Shown: positions 56,064 to 63,576, counted from the stretch's first letter. The stretch: 63,576 nucleotides of DNA from Oscillibacter sp. (GCA_022797935.1 JAAWLO010000005.1:1-63576); one strand, 5' to 3'. The notes: generated by a model from the letters alone, not told the origin. Translations and numbers: made by a program.

Positions 56064-56224
56064 GCCTTGTTTGGAACTTAGCGGAATGCCGGATTGGGGC
56101 AGACTTTTTGCCGGACAAGGCGATTGGATGCGGGAACTCTGACGGATTTCCAGTCCATTCAACGCAGTCCTGGCGGAAAAAGACGCCCCAAGACGGCGTT
56201 TTGCCATTTTTCAAACAAGGCATA
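56061..56224. repeat. Palindromic dispersed repeat, copy C (164 bp)
   Basis: This copy starts TAGGCCTTGTTTGGAAC and ends TTTTTCAAACAAGGCATA, with the same internal blocks as copies A and B (GGAATGCCGGATTGGGGCA, AACGCAGTCCTGGCGGAAAA). Its first three bases form the stop codon of the MFS gene. Confidence 0.85.
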
Positions 56225-56235
56225 AAGAAGACAAC

Positions 56236-56270
56236 ACGCGCCCGGCTCAGGAGGTCCAAGCCGGGCGCGT
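56236..56270. terminator. Hairpin terminator between MFS and PfkB genes
   Basis: ACGCGCCCGGC and GCCGGGCGCGT form a perfect 11-bp stem. The minus-strand side is followed by GTTGTCTTCTTTATG. It lies between convergent genes. Confidence 0.7.
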
Positions 56271-56327
56271 ATGGCGGCAGAATGGCGTCTGCCCTTATAA
56301 ACTGGGCAACGGCCTTCGGACTGCCGG

Positions 56328-57209
56328 TCAATAGAAGGCCTTGAGATAATCCTCCACATCCGCCCGTGTGCCCTGGAAGGGGCCTGGAGTCTCCATCTTC
56401 AGGGAGACCAGCGCCGTGGCGGTCCGCAGAGCGGTGGGGATGTCCTGGGTCAAGCGCTCGTTGATGTAACCAGCGAAGGTCGTGTCTCCCCGTCCCGTAC
56501 GCCCGGAGAGATTCCGCGCCTTGATGGGGCAGGTAAACATCTCCCTGCCATCGTAGACCAGCACCTCTGTGTTGTGGGTAATGAGAATTTCCTGGGCGCC
56601 CCAGCTGTGAAGGACCCTGGCGGCCTCGGCCCGGTCCGTAAAACCGGTGAGGATTTCCGCCTCAGCGGCGTCGGTCTTCAGGAAGCGGATGTACGGCAGC
56701 ATCTCCTTCTTGGCCGCCCAGTCATGGTAAACCATGCCGCCGTTTTCCGCCCAGCGAAGCATACACTGCACATCCACAGCCACCATGGCCCGTTTTGCGG
56801 CGAAGGGAATGAGTTCGTCGGGGATATCGCCCCCCACAAGGCCCGCCAGATGCCAGATTTTCGCGTCAATCTCCTCCGGAATTTCCTCCGGCCGGTAGGG
56901 GTCGATGACGCTGTCCACGGTGGAGGTCCGGCGCTCCCGGTCCGGGGTGTGGTAGACGTTCTTTGTGACAAAGGAGTGGGTGCTGTGCAGGGGAAATACC
57001 GTAACGTTGGGCGCGGCGGCAAAGGCGGCCGCCAGGTCCGTTTGCGCGGTGTCCGCCTTGGGCAGAACTGCGGTTTTGTGCCCCAGGTTGGCGGCGGCAA
57101 AGCCAGAGTAATACACCGCTCCTCCAACCGCCTGGACGGTCGTACCGTCAAAATCCACGTTGGTGTCCTGGGCCGTCTCGCCAATAATCAGGGTATGAAA
57201 GGTACTCAT
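56328..57209 (-). CDS. PfkB-family sugar kinase
   Basis: This 293-residue kinase has the ribokinase fold: GGAVYYSGFAAANLG near residue 29 (sugar-binding Gly motif) and SGRTGRGDTTFAGYINERL near residue 225, the PfkB signature containing the catalytic Asp and the anion hole. Members phosphorylate sugars, nucleosides or sugar phosphates with ATP. The gene overlaps the PHP gene by four bases and is downstream of a LacI regulator, facing a cluster of HAD phosphatases. The sequence does not identify the substrate; a sugar or sugar phosphate is likely. Confidence 0.87.
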   Translation of the reverse strand: MSTFHTLIIGETAQDTNVDFDGTTVQAVGGAVYYSGFAAANLGHKTAVLPKADTAQTDLAAAFAAAPNVTVFPLHSTHSFVTKNVYHTPDRERRTSTVDSVIDPYRPEEIPEEIDAKIWHLAGLVGGDIPDELIPFAAKRAMVAVDVQCMLRWAENGGMVYHDWAAKKEMLPYIRFLKTDAAEAEILTGFTDRAEAARVLHSWGAQEILITHNTEVLVYDGREMFTCPIKARNLSGRTGRGDTTFAGYINERLTQDIPTALRTATALVSLKMETPGPFQGTRADVEDYLKAFY

Positions 57210-57937
57210 TTGCCTGTCTCCTTCCGCAGAGCCTCGTCAGCCTCTACAAATTCCTGAAATGCCGGGCTCCAGAGTTGAAACCGGCGGGTTTCAATCATGC
57301 GCTTATACGCAAAGGAGTCCTGAACCCGCTCTGGAAGAAGGACGGCGGTACGGGCCTCGTCGCCATCCCGGTGGGTATCGGACCCAGCCAGACGGAGGTA
57401 TTCCGGATGCCGGCGGCAGAGGGCCAGGGCCTTGTCATTGTTGTTCTCGTGGCGGGGGTTGCCATTGATGATCTCCACGCCGTGGACAGCCGTCTCTTGA
57501 ACCGGGGCACTGCCTTTGCGGAAGGGATGGGCATGGATAATCAGAACCTGATTGTGGAACTTGTCGAAGAACTCTTGGGCGCTCATACAGCAGACGTAGG
57601 GGTTGGAGCGGAGCCACTGCTCGTCAATGCCGTAGACTAAATAGTCGTTGTCGTTCTCTGGGAAGCGGAGTTCCGCTCCCAGGATGACATCCAGCCCCAC
57701 CTCGCGGCCCCGTTTTTGGGAGGCGTGATAGCCGCTGAGGTAGTGGTCCATCACCTGGTCCCAGTTGTGTTCCTTGTCCACGCGGGAGAGATATTCCGGA
57801 TGAAGATGGTCCGTAACCACCAGACCGGCGAAGCCGCTGCGGGCATAGCGGTCCACTACGCCGGCCGCGTAGAGGTGGCCGCACTTACTGGTCTCGGCGG
57901 TGTGGGTGTGCGGGTCGTAACGGTAAGCAGTCATCAT
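57206..57937 (-). CDS. PHP-domain metal phosphoesterase
   Basis: This 243-residue protein has the PHP fold. The metal motif RYDPHTHTAETSKCGH is near residue 8, GLVVTDHLHPEY near residue 40 and GAELRF near residue 87. HNQVLIIHAHPFRKG is near residue 130, and RLAGSDTHRDGD near residue 183 ends the motif set. PHP proteins hydrolyse phosphate esters with two or three metals. It overlaps the LacI stop (ATGA) and the PfkB gene, so the three are co-transcribed. A sugar or nucleotide phosphate substrate is plausible. Confidence 0.85.
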   Translation of the reverse strand: MMTAYRYDPHTHTAETSKCGHLYAAGVVDRYARSGFAGLVVTDHLHPEYLSRVDKEHNWDQVMDHYLSGYHASQKRGREVGLDVILGAELRFPENDNDYLVYGIDEQWLRSNPYVCCMSAQEFFDKFHNQVLIIHAHPFRKGSAPVQETAVHGVEIINGNPRHENNNDKALALCRRHPEYLRLAGSDTHRDGDEARTAVLLPERVQDSFAYKRMIETRRFQLWSPAFQEFVEADEALRKETGK

Positions 57938-58962
57938 GATTCCCTCTTTCCATGCAGTTCGTGCAGCGCGCGGCAGGTGCTGCGTTTAATCAGCGTGGGC
58001 ATCAGGATTTGATGAACATAACCCTGGGTGCCGTTTTCAATTTTATCCCGGAGCATATCCACCGCCTGGACTGCCATTTCCCGCTTGGGCTGCTCCACCG
58101 TGGTCAGCTCAATGCGGGGCAGCGCGGTGGAGGAGATATTGTCGAAGCCAATAAGGCTCAGCTGGCCGGGGATGTCAATATGGGCTTCGTCCGCCGCCTT
58201 CAGCAGGCCCAGAGCGTTGGAATCTGTGGAGGCAAAGATGGCGGAACAGTCCACCGGCTGGGCAAACAGTTCCTTGGCCAGCTGGTAGCCGTTGTTGATG
58301 GAGGAACGGGTAAACTCGCTGTTGAAAAACCGGGGCGTCAGTCCCAATTCCTGACAGGCCCGGATATACCCCTCCGCCCGGAGCTGATGCGTGGCCGTGT
58401 GGCGGCGTCCAAAATAGAGGATGTCCCGATGGCCCAGGTCGAAGAGGTAGCGGGTGCCAATGTAAGTTCCCCGGCTGTTGTCCACAGCCACGTAGCTCTG
58501 GGGCTGGTCCCGGAGATTCTCGCTGAGGAAGACTGTGGGCACCTGGTCCGTGAAGGCCCGGATATTTTCGTAGGTTTTGGAGCTCTGGGGTACAATGAGG
58601 ATGCCGTCCACCTGACGGCTGAGGAGGAGCTTGACAACGGTTTTCTCCTGTTTCAGGTCCGGCCCGGAGTTGCAGAGCATGATGTTATACCCATGGCCCC
58701 GGGCGCACATCTCCGCGTAATAGGCCAGCTCCGACATGAACTGGTTGTCAATGGAGGGCACCACAAAACCAATCAGACCCGTGCGCTTGGTCACCATGGA
58801 GCGGGCCACATAATTGGTGGTATAACCCATCTCATCACAGAGCTTAATGATACGCTCCCGGGTGTCACTGCCAATCTGGTGGCTGCCGGACAGGGCCCGG
58901 GAGACCGTGGCGTAGGAGACGCCGGCCGCCTTGGCGACATCCTTCAGAGTAACACTTTTCAT
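57934..58962 (-). CDS. LacI-family regulator of the HAD/PfkB/PHP locus
   Basis: This 342-residue LacI-family protein has the headpiece VTLKDVAKAAGVSYATVSRALSG near residue 4 and a ligand domain with IGFVVPSIDNQFMSELAYYAE, DGILIVPQSSKTYE and IFASTDSNALGLLKA. It is divergent from the HAD operon. GCAAACGTTTCC and GTAAACGTTTAC, classical LacI/CcpA-type palindromes with a central CG, lie in the shared control region. It probably represses both directions until a sugar ligand binds. Confidence 0.88.
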   Translation of the reverse strand: MKSVTLKDVAKAAGVSYATVSRALSGSHQIGSDTRERIIKLCDEMGYTTNYVARSMVTKRTGLIGFVVPSIDNQFMSELAYYAEMCARGHGYNIMLCNSGPDLKQEKTVVKLLLSRQVDGILIVPQSSKTYENIRAFTDQVPTVFLSENLRDQPQSYVAVDNSRGTYIGTRYLFDLGHRDILYFGRRHTATHQLRAEGYIRACQELGLTPRFFNSEFTRSSINNGYQLAKELFAQPVDCSAIFASTDSNALGLLKAADEAHIDIPGQLSLIGFDNISSTALPRIELTTVEQPKREMAVQAVDMLRDKIENGTQGYVHQILMPTLIKRSTCRALHELHGKRES

Positions 58963-59010
58963 AGTTTTGTCCTTTCCGCCCGGATGGGGGCGACAGAGGC
59001 AACGGATGAA

Positions 59011-59028
59011 ACCGCAAACGTTTCCGCT
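59011..59028. promoter_or_regulatory. LacI-type operator near the LacI gene
   Basis: CCGCAAACGTTTCCG is a LacI-type imperfect palindrome with a central CG, 50 bases before the LacI ATG. Confidence 0.65.
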
Positions 59029-59189
59029 TCATTTTTTTGGAACCGGCCCAAAACGGACCCGTCCAGATTGTCAAGTATTGTCAAGTAAAGAATATCCGAT
59101 TTTTCCGGCAATGTCAATAACAATCTGGCCTTTTCCCCGCCTTTGGGCAGAAAAACGAAAATCAATGGAACTCTTTGGCGTTTGGCATA

Positions 59190-59246
59190 TTGACAAAGGA
59201 CTCGCATTTCCTTTAGAATAAACCTGAAAAGACCGTAAACGTTTAC
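59190..59246 (+). promoter_or_regulatory. Promoter and operator of the HAD operon
   Basis: TTGACA (59190-59195) and TAGAAT (59214-59219) are 18 bases apart. The perfect palindrome GTAAACGTTTAC (59235-59246) lies just downstream of the -10, positioned as a roadblock. A direct repeat TTGTCAAGTA occurs twice near 59069-59090. Confidence 0.75.
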
Positions 59247-59320
59247 AGGCGCGGCCCGCTGGCTGCTGAAGACCGGATACGGTTGCGAAAAGCCGTGAAT
59301 ACGCAGAAGGAGGAGTTCTC

Positions 59321-60055
59321 ATGACCCCCGATATCAAGACGATTTTCTTTGACGTTGGCAACACGCTGCGCATTGTACTGAAAGAACAGGACTTCATTGA
59401 CCAGGCCGAAGCCGGCCTGATGGAGCTGATTCAGACGAAGGAAACCCACGATGAGCTCTTTGCCAAACTGGAGAAGCGGTGGAAGAACTATCGCAAGCAG
59501 TCCAAGCAGATTCTGCTGGACGCCTCTGAGGGCGAGCTGTGGACTCAATACATGCTGCCGGATTATGACCCGAATTTGATCTTTGCCAACGCCGCCCGGC
59601 TCACCCGTCTTTGGCGGGACCATGATGGCCGCCGCGTTGCCCGGCCCGACGCCGTCTCCACCATCAAGGAACTCCACGCCAGAGGATATACGCTGGGCAT
59701 TATCGCCAACACCGTCACCGAGACGGAGATTCCCGACTGGATGGCCGCCGACGGCGTGGCCCAGTGTTTCAAGACCACCATCCTCTCCTCCAAGGTCCGC
59801 CTCCGCAAGCCCAATCCGGAAATCTATCATCTGGCCTGCCGCTGCATTGGCACCCCGGAGGCCAACTGCGCCTACGTGGGCGACAATCCGGTGCGGGACG
59901 TGGAGGGCACCCAGGCCGCAGGCTTCGGCATGATGATCCGGATTGATGAGCCGGATACCCTGAATACCGAACACGCTACCGGCAAGGAATTCACCCCGGA
60001 CCATGTGATCACCGCCCTGTCGGAGCTGCTGAACATCTTCCCGCCCCGCACTTAA
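59321..60055 (+). CDS. HAD-family hydrolase, first of three tandem paralogues
   Basis: This 244-residue HAD protein has motif I as FFDVGNTLRI near residue 9, lacking the second Asp that usually acts as acid/base. Motif II is GIIANTVTETEIPDW near residue 127, the Lys is in LRKPNPEIYHLA near residue 164, and motif IV is AYVGDNPVRDVEGTQAAG near residue 187. It shares its whole layout with the next two genes. GGAGGAG precedes the ATG. It is the first gene of the LacI-controlled operon. The substrate is probably a sugar phosphate; catalysis may be slow or different because of motif I. Confidence 0.83.
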   Translation: MTPDIKTIFFDVGNTLRIVLKEQDFIDQAEAGLMELIQTKETHDELFAKLEKRWKNYRKQSKQILLDASEGELWTQYMLPDYDPNLIFANAARLTRLWRDHDGRRVARPDAVSTIKELHARGYTLGIIANTVTETEIPDWMAADGVAQCFKTTILSSKVRLRKPNPEIYHLACRCIGTPEANCAYVGDNPVRDVEGTQAAGFGMMIRIDEPDTLNTEHATGKEFTPDHVITALSELLNIFPPRT

Positions 60056-60068
60056 AAGGAGGTCCGCT

Positions 60069-60806
60069 ATGGATACGACCAAACGCTACAAAGCCGTGTT
60101 CTTCGACTTGGGCGGCACCCTGCGCATCGCGCTCTTGGAAGAACCCTGGATGCGCCACGCCCGGCGGAAGCTGGGGGAAATTGCCGGTTCCCCTGTACCC
60201 TATGAGGAATTTTACCAGATGATTGAGGAGCGCTATGAGCCCTACCGCAAATGGGCCTTGGGCGAAAACAAGGAATCCAACGACGAAGAGCTGTGGTGCA
60301 AATGGCTGCTGCCGGATTATGACCAGACGCGGGTCCGGCAGGTCTGCCATGAGCTGAGCTTTCAGTACCGTCAGTGCAAGGGCCGCCGGATCGTGGTGGA
60401 TGGCGGCAGGGAGGTCATCCGGGGGCTCCATGAGCGGGGCTACAAGCTGGGTATCATCTCCAACCTCATTGGCGAGAACGAAGTTCCCGACTGGCTGGAG
60501 GAAGACGGTCTGGCTCAGTATTTTGATTCCGTCATTCTCTCCTCAGTCTGCGGCCTGCGCAAGCCCTGTTCCGAGATTTACCGCCTTGCCTGCCGGGATA
60601 TCGGAGCGGCGCCGGAGGACTGCGTGTCCATAGCGGACAATGTGAAGCGGGACATCACCGGTGCGAAAGCCGCCGGTATCGGGGCCAATATCATCTTTGC
60701 CTCTCCGGAGAAAAAACATCCGGTGACGTTTACAGAAGAAAACCGGCCCGACGCGGTGGTCCACGATTTCCGGGAGATTCTGGACCTGCTCCCCCGGCTG
60801 AATTGA
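60069..60806 (+). CDS. HAD-family hydrolase, second tandem paralogue
   Basis: This 245-residue paralogue has motif I FFDLGGTLRI near residue 12, again with Gly where the second Asp is expected. Motif II is GIISNLIGENEVPDW, the Lys is in GLRKPCSEIYRLA, and motif IV is VSIADNVKRDITGAKAAG, where the usual GD pair is AD. AAAAGGAGG precedes the ATG and only 13 bases separate it from the first paralogue. The three genes probably arose by tandem duplication and may act on related sugar phosphates or form a complex (inference). Confidence 0.82.
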   Translation: MDTTKRYKAVFFDLGGTLRIALLEEPWMRHARRKLGEIAGSPVPYEEFYQMIEERYEPYRKWALGENKESNDEELWCKWLLPDYDQTRVRQVCHELSFQYRQCKGRRIVVDGGREVIRGLHERGYKLGIISNLIGENEVPDWLEEDGLAQYFDSVILSSVCGLRKPCSEIYRLACRDIGAAPEDCVSIADNVKRDITGAKAAGIGANIIFASPEKKHPVTFTEENRPDAVVHDFREILDLLPRLN

Positions 60807-60931
60807 CAGCATTTTGTGAAGCCAGCCCTCCGGGCAGGCCTCATGCCGCTTCCTCCCTCCCTTTTCCAGCGGTACTGCTGATGCTGGGGCTATCCCAACG
60901 TATATATTTTGAATTAGGAGACTGATAGGGA

Positions 60932-61708
60932 ATGAATACCGATATCCGTTATATCTTCCTGGACCTGGGGGGCACCTTCCGGGTCATTGACGAGGATCCG
61001 GCGTATCTCGCCTCTGCCCGGGCCAAAATTGCCGGGCTCTGCGGCGTGGAGACGGAAAATCCCAGCCAGTGGTTTGAGGAAGTCATTAACAAGCGCTATG
61101 ACAAATACCGGGAGTGGGCTTTGAAGTTCATGTGCGAGGCCCCGGAGGAAATCCTCTGGACCCGCTGGCTGGCCTATGACATGGACCCGGCGCGGATTCG
61201 GGAAAACGCCGCCGAACTGACCTACCAGTACCGCCAGACCAAGGGCCGCCGCACGGTGGTAAAGGGCGGCGCAGAGACCGTCAAAGAGCTCTTTGCCCGC
61301 GGCTACACATTGGGCATCATCAGTGACCTGGTGGGCAGGCGGGAAGTGGACGAGTGGCTGGATGCCGACGGCCTCCGGCCCTATTTCAAAACCGTTCAGC
61401 AGTCCTCCATCACTTACATCCGCAAGCCCGGACCCGCCATCTATTACTACGCTCTGGAGGAAGTGGGCGCCCAGCCGGAGAACTGCTGCTACGTGGGCGA
61501 CAACCTGAACCGGGACATTGTGGGCGCCAAGGCCGTGGCGTTCGGCATGACGGTGGCGGTACAGTACAACCGGAACAAAGCCCTGAAGCTGACGGAGGAG
61601 AACATGCCTGACGGCAAAATTTACACCTTCCCGCAGCTGCTGGACATCTTTCCCCAGCGGGGCAAGGTTGATGCCGGCAAGCTCATTGCCCCGGACGACG
61701 GACAGTAA
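60932..61708 (+). CDS. HAD-family hydrolase, third tandem paralogue
   Basis: This 258-residue paralogue has motif I FLDLGGTFRVI near residue 9, also without the second Asp. Motif II is GIISDLVGRREVDEW, the Lys is in IRKPGPAIYYYA, and motif IV is YVGDNLNRDIVGAKAVAFG. It is closest to the second paralogue (YQYRQxKGRRxVV is shared). TTAGGAG precedes the ATG, after a 125-base gap without a gene. Its C-terminus is longer than that of its siblings. It is followed after 33 bases by the permuted phosphoglycerate-mutase-like gene. Confidence 0.82.
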   Translation: MNTDIRYIFLDLGGTFRVIDEDPAYLASARAKIAGLCGVETENPSQWFEEVINKRYDKYREWALKFMCEAPEEILWTRWLAYDMDPARIRENAAELTYQYRQTKGRRTVVKGGAETVKELFARGYTLGIISDLVGRREVDEWLDADGLRPYFKTVQQSSITYIRKPGPAIYYYALEEVGAQPENCCYVGDNLNRDIVGAKAVAFGMTVAVQYNRNKALKLTEENMPDGKIYTFPQLLDIFPQRGKVDAGKLIAPDDGQ

Positions 61709-61741
61709 ATTTCATCTTACGAACAGCAGGAGGTTTTTTCT

Positions 61742-63310
61742 ATGGCAGAAGTCAAACGCGGCGGCGCTCAACTGGCGGAGGCCGTCAAGAAGGCATACGA
61801 GCTTGGCCAGGACGACTACCACCTGGAACCCCTGGTCCTGGTGGAAAACGGAAAACCGGTGGGCAAGATCTCCGACGGCGACGCGGCTATTTTCTGCTGC
61901 CGCCGGGGCGAGCGGGAAATTGAGCTTACCGAGATGTTCACGGAGGAGGGCTTCGATAAAGCGGAGCGCCGGAAACTCCAGGATTTACACTTCGTCATCA
62001 TGACCATGTATCACGACAAATTCAAGGACCTGCCCATTGCCTTTGCCCCCGCCAAGGTGACGAAACCCTTGGCCCAGGTCCTCAGTGAGGCCGGAAAGAC
62101 CCAGTTCCACTGCGCCGAGAGCGAGAAATTTGCCCATGTGACCTTTTTCTTCAACGGCGGTGAAAACAATCCCTTCCCCGGGGAGGACGACGCCTGCATC
62201 CCCTCTCCCAAGGGCATTGACTTTGACCAGCAGCCGGAGCTGTCTCTGCCCAAAGTGGCGGACACGCTTATGGATGCCCTGGGCAAGTATGATTTTGTCG
62301 TCACCAACTTTGCCAACGGCGACGTCATTGGCCACACCCAGAACACGGAGGCCAAAATCAAGGCCTGCGGCTACGTGAGCCAGTACCTGGACAAGGTGGT
62401 AAACGACGCCCTGGGCAAGGGCTATGTGGTGGCCATCACCGCCGACCACGGCAACATTGAAAAGCTCTACACCGCCGCCGGGAAACCCGACGGGGCCCAC
62501 ACCACCAATCTGGTGCCCTTCATCCTGATAGACCCTGCCGATCCCAGCCCGATTGCCCTGCGGGACGGCTCCCTGGGTGATGTGTCCCCCACGGTGCTGG
62601 ATGTTCTGGGTATCCCGCAGCCCGCCGAGATGGACGGCAAATCCCTCTGCCCGGAAAAGGAGTGGGGGCAAAATCGGAAAATGCTTCTCATCATCTGTGA
62701 CGGATGGGGCCTGGGAACCGGAGACGGCGGCGACGCCATTCATCTGGCAGACACCCCCTATTGGGACGCTCTGCTGGCAAATCAGTCCTGGTCTAAGCTT
62801 CATGCCTCCGGCGAGTTCGTGGGTCTGGGCACAGGCAAGGCCGGAAACTCTGAGGCGGGCCACTCGAACTTGGGCGCAGGCCGCTGCGTGATGCAGGACG
62901 ACGTCCGTCTGGACGCCGCTGTGAAGGACGGCAGCTTTAAACAGAATCCCATCTTCCTCCAGGCCATTGAACACGCCAAGAAGAACGGTACAGCCCTGCA
63001 CCTGCTGGCCTATCTGACTTACAAGTCCTCTCACGGCTGCATCGACTATCCCCTGAACATCTGTGAGATGGCCCGAGACAACGGTCTGGACCGGGTATAT
63101 CTTCATATCATCTTCGACGGCCGGTCCACAGACCCCGGTTCCGCCCCCGCCCTGCTGGCGGAAACGGACGCCCGGCTGGAGGCCATCGGCGTGGGCCGTA
63201 TGGTAGACGGCGTGGGCCGGGGTGTGGTTTTGGACCGGGATAAAAACTACGACAAAGTAAAGCGTGCCTACGACGCCATGGTCGAGGGCGCAGGCACGCA
63301 GTACGAATAA
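61742..63310 (+). CDS. Circularly permuted phosphoglycerate-mutase-like protein (iPGM superfamily)
   Basis: This 522-residue protein contains every major block of cofactor-independent phosphoglycerate mutase in the wrong order. Residues 12-305 match the normal C-terminal part (AVKKAYELGQDDYHLEP, SEKFAHVTFFFNGG, NFANGDVIGHTQN, ITADHGN, AHTTNLVPF). Residues 312-516 match the normal N-terminal part (LLIICDGWGLG, GNSEAGHSNLGAGR, FDGRST, LDRDKNYDKV). The metal ligands are all present: Asp194, His198, His253, Asp320, Ser370 (nucleophile), Asp235 and His236. Substrate-site Lys129, His431, Arg461, Arg493 and Arg499 are kept, but the usual DGRD Asp is Ser462 and the FNFRxDR motif is FCCRRGER. GGAGG precedes the ATG. 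Its position in a LacI-controlled sugar-phosphate operon leaves open mutase activity on another substrate. Confidence 0.9.
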   Translation: MAEVKRGGAQLAEAVKKAYELGQDDYHLEPLVLVENGKPVGKISDGDAAIFCCRRGEREIELTEMFTEEGFDKAERRKLQDLHFVIMTMYHDKFKDLPIAFAPAKVTKPLAQVLSEAGKTQFHCAESEKFAHVTFFFNGGENNPFPGEDDACIPSPKGIDFDQQPELSLPKVADTLMDALGKYDFVVTNFANGDVIGHTQNTEAKIKACGYVSQYLDKVVNDALGKGYVVAITADHGNIEKLYTAAGKPDGAHTTNLVPFILIDPADPSPIALRDGSLGDVSPTVLDVLGIPQPAEMDGKSLCPEKEWGQNRKMLLIICDGWGLGTGDGGDAIHLADTPYWDALLANQSWSKLHASGEFVGLGTGKAGNSEAGHSNLGAGRCVMQDDVRLDAAVKDGSFKQNPIFLQAIEHAKKNGTALHLLAYLTYKSSHGCIDYPLNICEMARDNGLDRVYLHIIFDGRSTDPGSAPALLAETDARLEAIGVGRMVDGVGRGVVLDRDKNYDKVKRAYDAMVEGAGTQYE

Positions 63311-63360
63311 AGAATGGCATTGACGGATCCACGTTTCAAGGAGTAAAATGGGATGCAGAT

Positions 63361-63391
63361 GCAGGCCGGAAGGGATGGCCTTCCGGCCTGC
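63361..63391 (+). other. Perfect hairpin before the transketolase gene
   Basis: GCAGGCCGGAAGG and CCTTCCGGCCTGC form a perfect 13-bp stem with a 5-base loop and no following T-run. A small frame with AAGGAG (63348-63425, 25 codons) runs through it and ends just inside the transketolase start. It may be a leader, a processing site or a weak terminator. Confidence 0.5.
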
Positions 63392-63417
63392 AAAATCAGG
63401 AAAGGAAGTAACCGCTT

Positions 63418-63576
63418 ATGAATGAAAAGAAATGCCGGGAACTGGCGGCGGAAATCCGGCTGGAGACGCTGAAAGTGATCCACAGCCGGGGCTTTGGCCA
63501 CGTGGGCGGGTCCATGGACCTGGCGGACCTGATGGCGGTGCTGTACGGGGAGGTCATGAAGTTCGACCCGAAGAAC
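63418..63576 (+). CDS. Transketolase N-terminal subunit, 5' part
   Basis: The first 53 residues (LAAEIRLETLKVIHSRGFGHVGGSMDLADLMAVLYGEVMKFDP; cores RLETLKVIHSRG and GHVGGSMDLADLMAVLY) match the thiamine-diphosphate-binding half of split transketolases. The gene runs off the right edge. GGAAAGGAAG precedes the ATG. Split transketolases are two adjacent genes in many Clostridia. Its position after the phosphoglycerate-mutase-like gene suggests a pentose- or ketose-phosphate role for this locus. Confidence 0.88.
   Translation, partial: MNEKKCRELAAEIRLETLKVIHSRGFGHVGGSMDLADLMAVLYGEVMKFDPKN

Noticed and set aside
1-63576. CRISPR array
   Set aside because: No series of regularly spaced direct repeats with unique spacers, and no cas-like genes.

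Overview
The window is about 63.6 kb of moderately GC-rich bacterial DNA. Purine-rich ribosome sites, sigma-A-type promoters with 17-bp spacers, PadR, ECF-sigma and LacI regulators, many sugar phosphotransferase (PTS) systems, an M-box leader, a class D sortase and a VanY-type peptidase all point to a low-passage Firmicute of the class Clostridia. A gut Oscillospiraceae relative such as the Flavonifractor/Lawsonibacter group is my best guess (inference, not proven).

Layout. 0-1.4 kb: the end of pgi, a HAD phosphatase and ptsH (HPr). 1.4-2.0 kb: a palindromic repeat and a structured non-coding stretch ending in a terminator. 2.0-8.5 kb: PadR with a HAAS-like partner, an unrecognised three-gene operon, an HTH-desulfoferrodoxin fusion, an ECF sigma/anti-sigma pair and an XRE/DUF2178 pair. 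8.6-17 kb: a maltose module. A malT-type PTS, a MapP-like phosphatase, malQ and a malP phosphorylase are arranged around a MalR-like repressor, so imported maltose 6'-phosphate would become maltose, then glucose and glucose 1-phosphate. 17-21 kb: a second LacI repressor, a NagD phosphatase, threonine deaminase and a DUF434 protein. 21-27 kb: a sucrose regulon (scrB, scrA, a Cof-type phosphatase, scrR) marked by four copies of one operator, then an AbrB/PIN toxin-antitoxin pair. 28-35 kb: an AraC-linked operon with two M19 dipeptidase paralogues, a sodium symporter and two SnoaL-like proteins, beside a YkvI-like gene; two genes here are frameshifted.

35.6-45.8 kb is an accessory island. It holds BRO, ParB and a broken ParA, the 3' end of a tRNA gene, AT-rich DNA with a TetR regulator, a chain of four overlapping genes ending in a class D sortase, a CAP-domain protein and a truncated thioester adhesin. 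It abuts the 3' end of an intact tRNA-Arg(ACG), a usual integration site. 46-56 kb: an AEC transporter, mgtE behind an M-box riboswitch, a VanR/VanS/VanY-like cluster, a SLOG protein under a LexA-type box, and a TetR/MFS efflux pair. 56-63.6 kb: a divergent LacI-controlled sugar-phosphate locus with a PfkB kinase, a PHP phosphoesterase, three tandem HAD paralogues, a phosphoglycerate-mutase-like protein and the start of a transketolase.

The most striking item is the phosphoglycerate-mutase-like gene at 61742-63310. Its two halves are in the reverse of the normal order, a circular permutation that keeps all seven expected metal ligands. A second theme is a roughly 165-bp palindromic repeat with TA ends. 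It occurs three times complete and twice as fragments, and two of the complete copies supply the stop codon of the adjoining gene.
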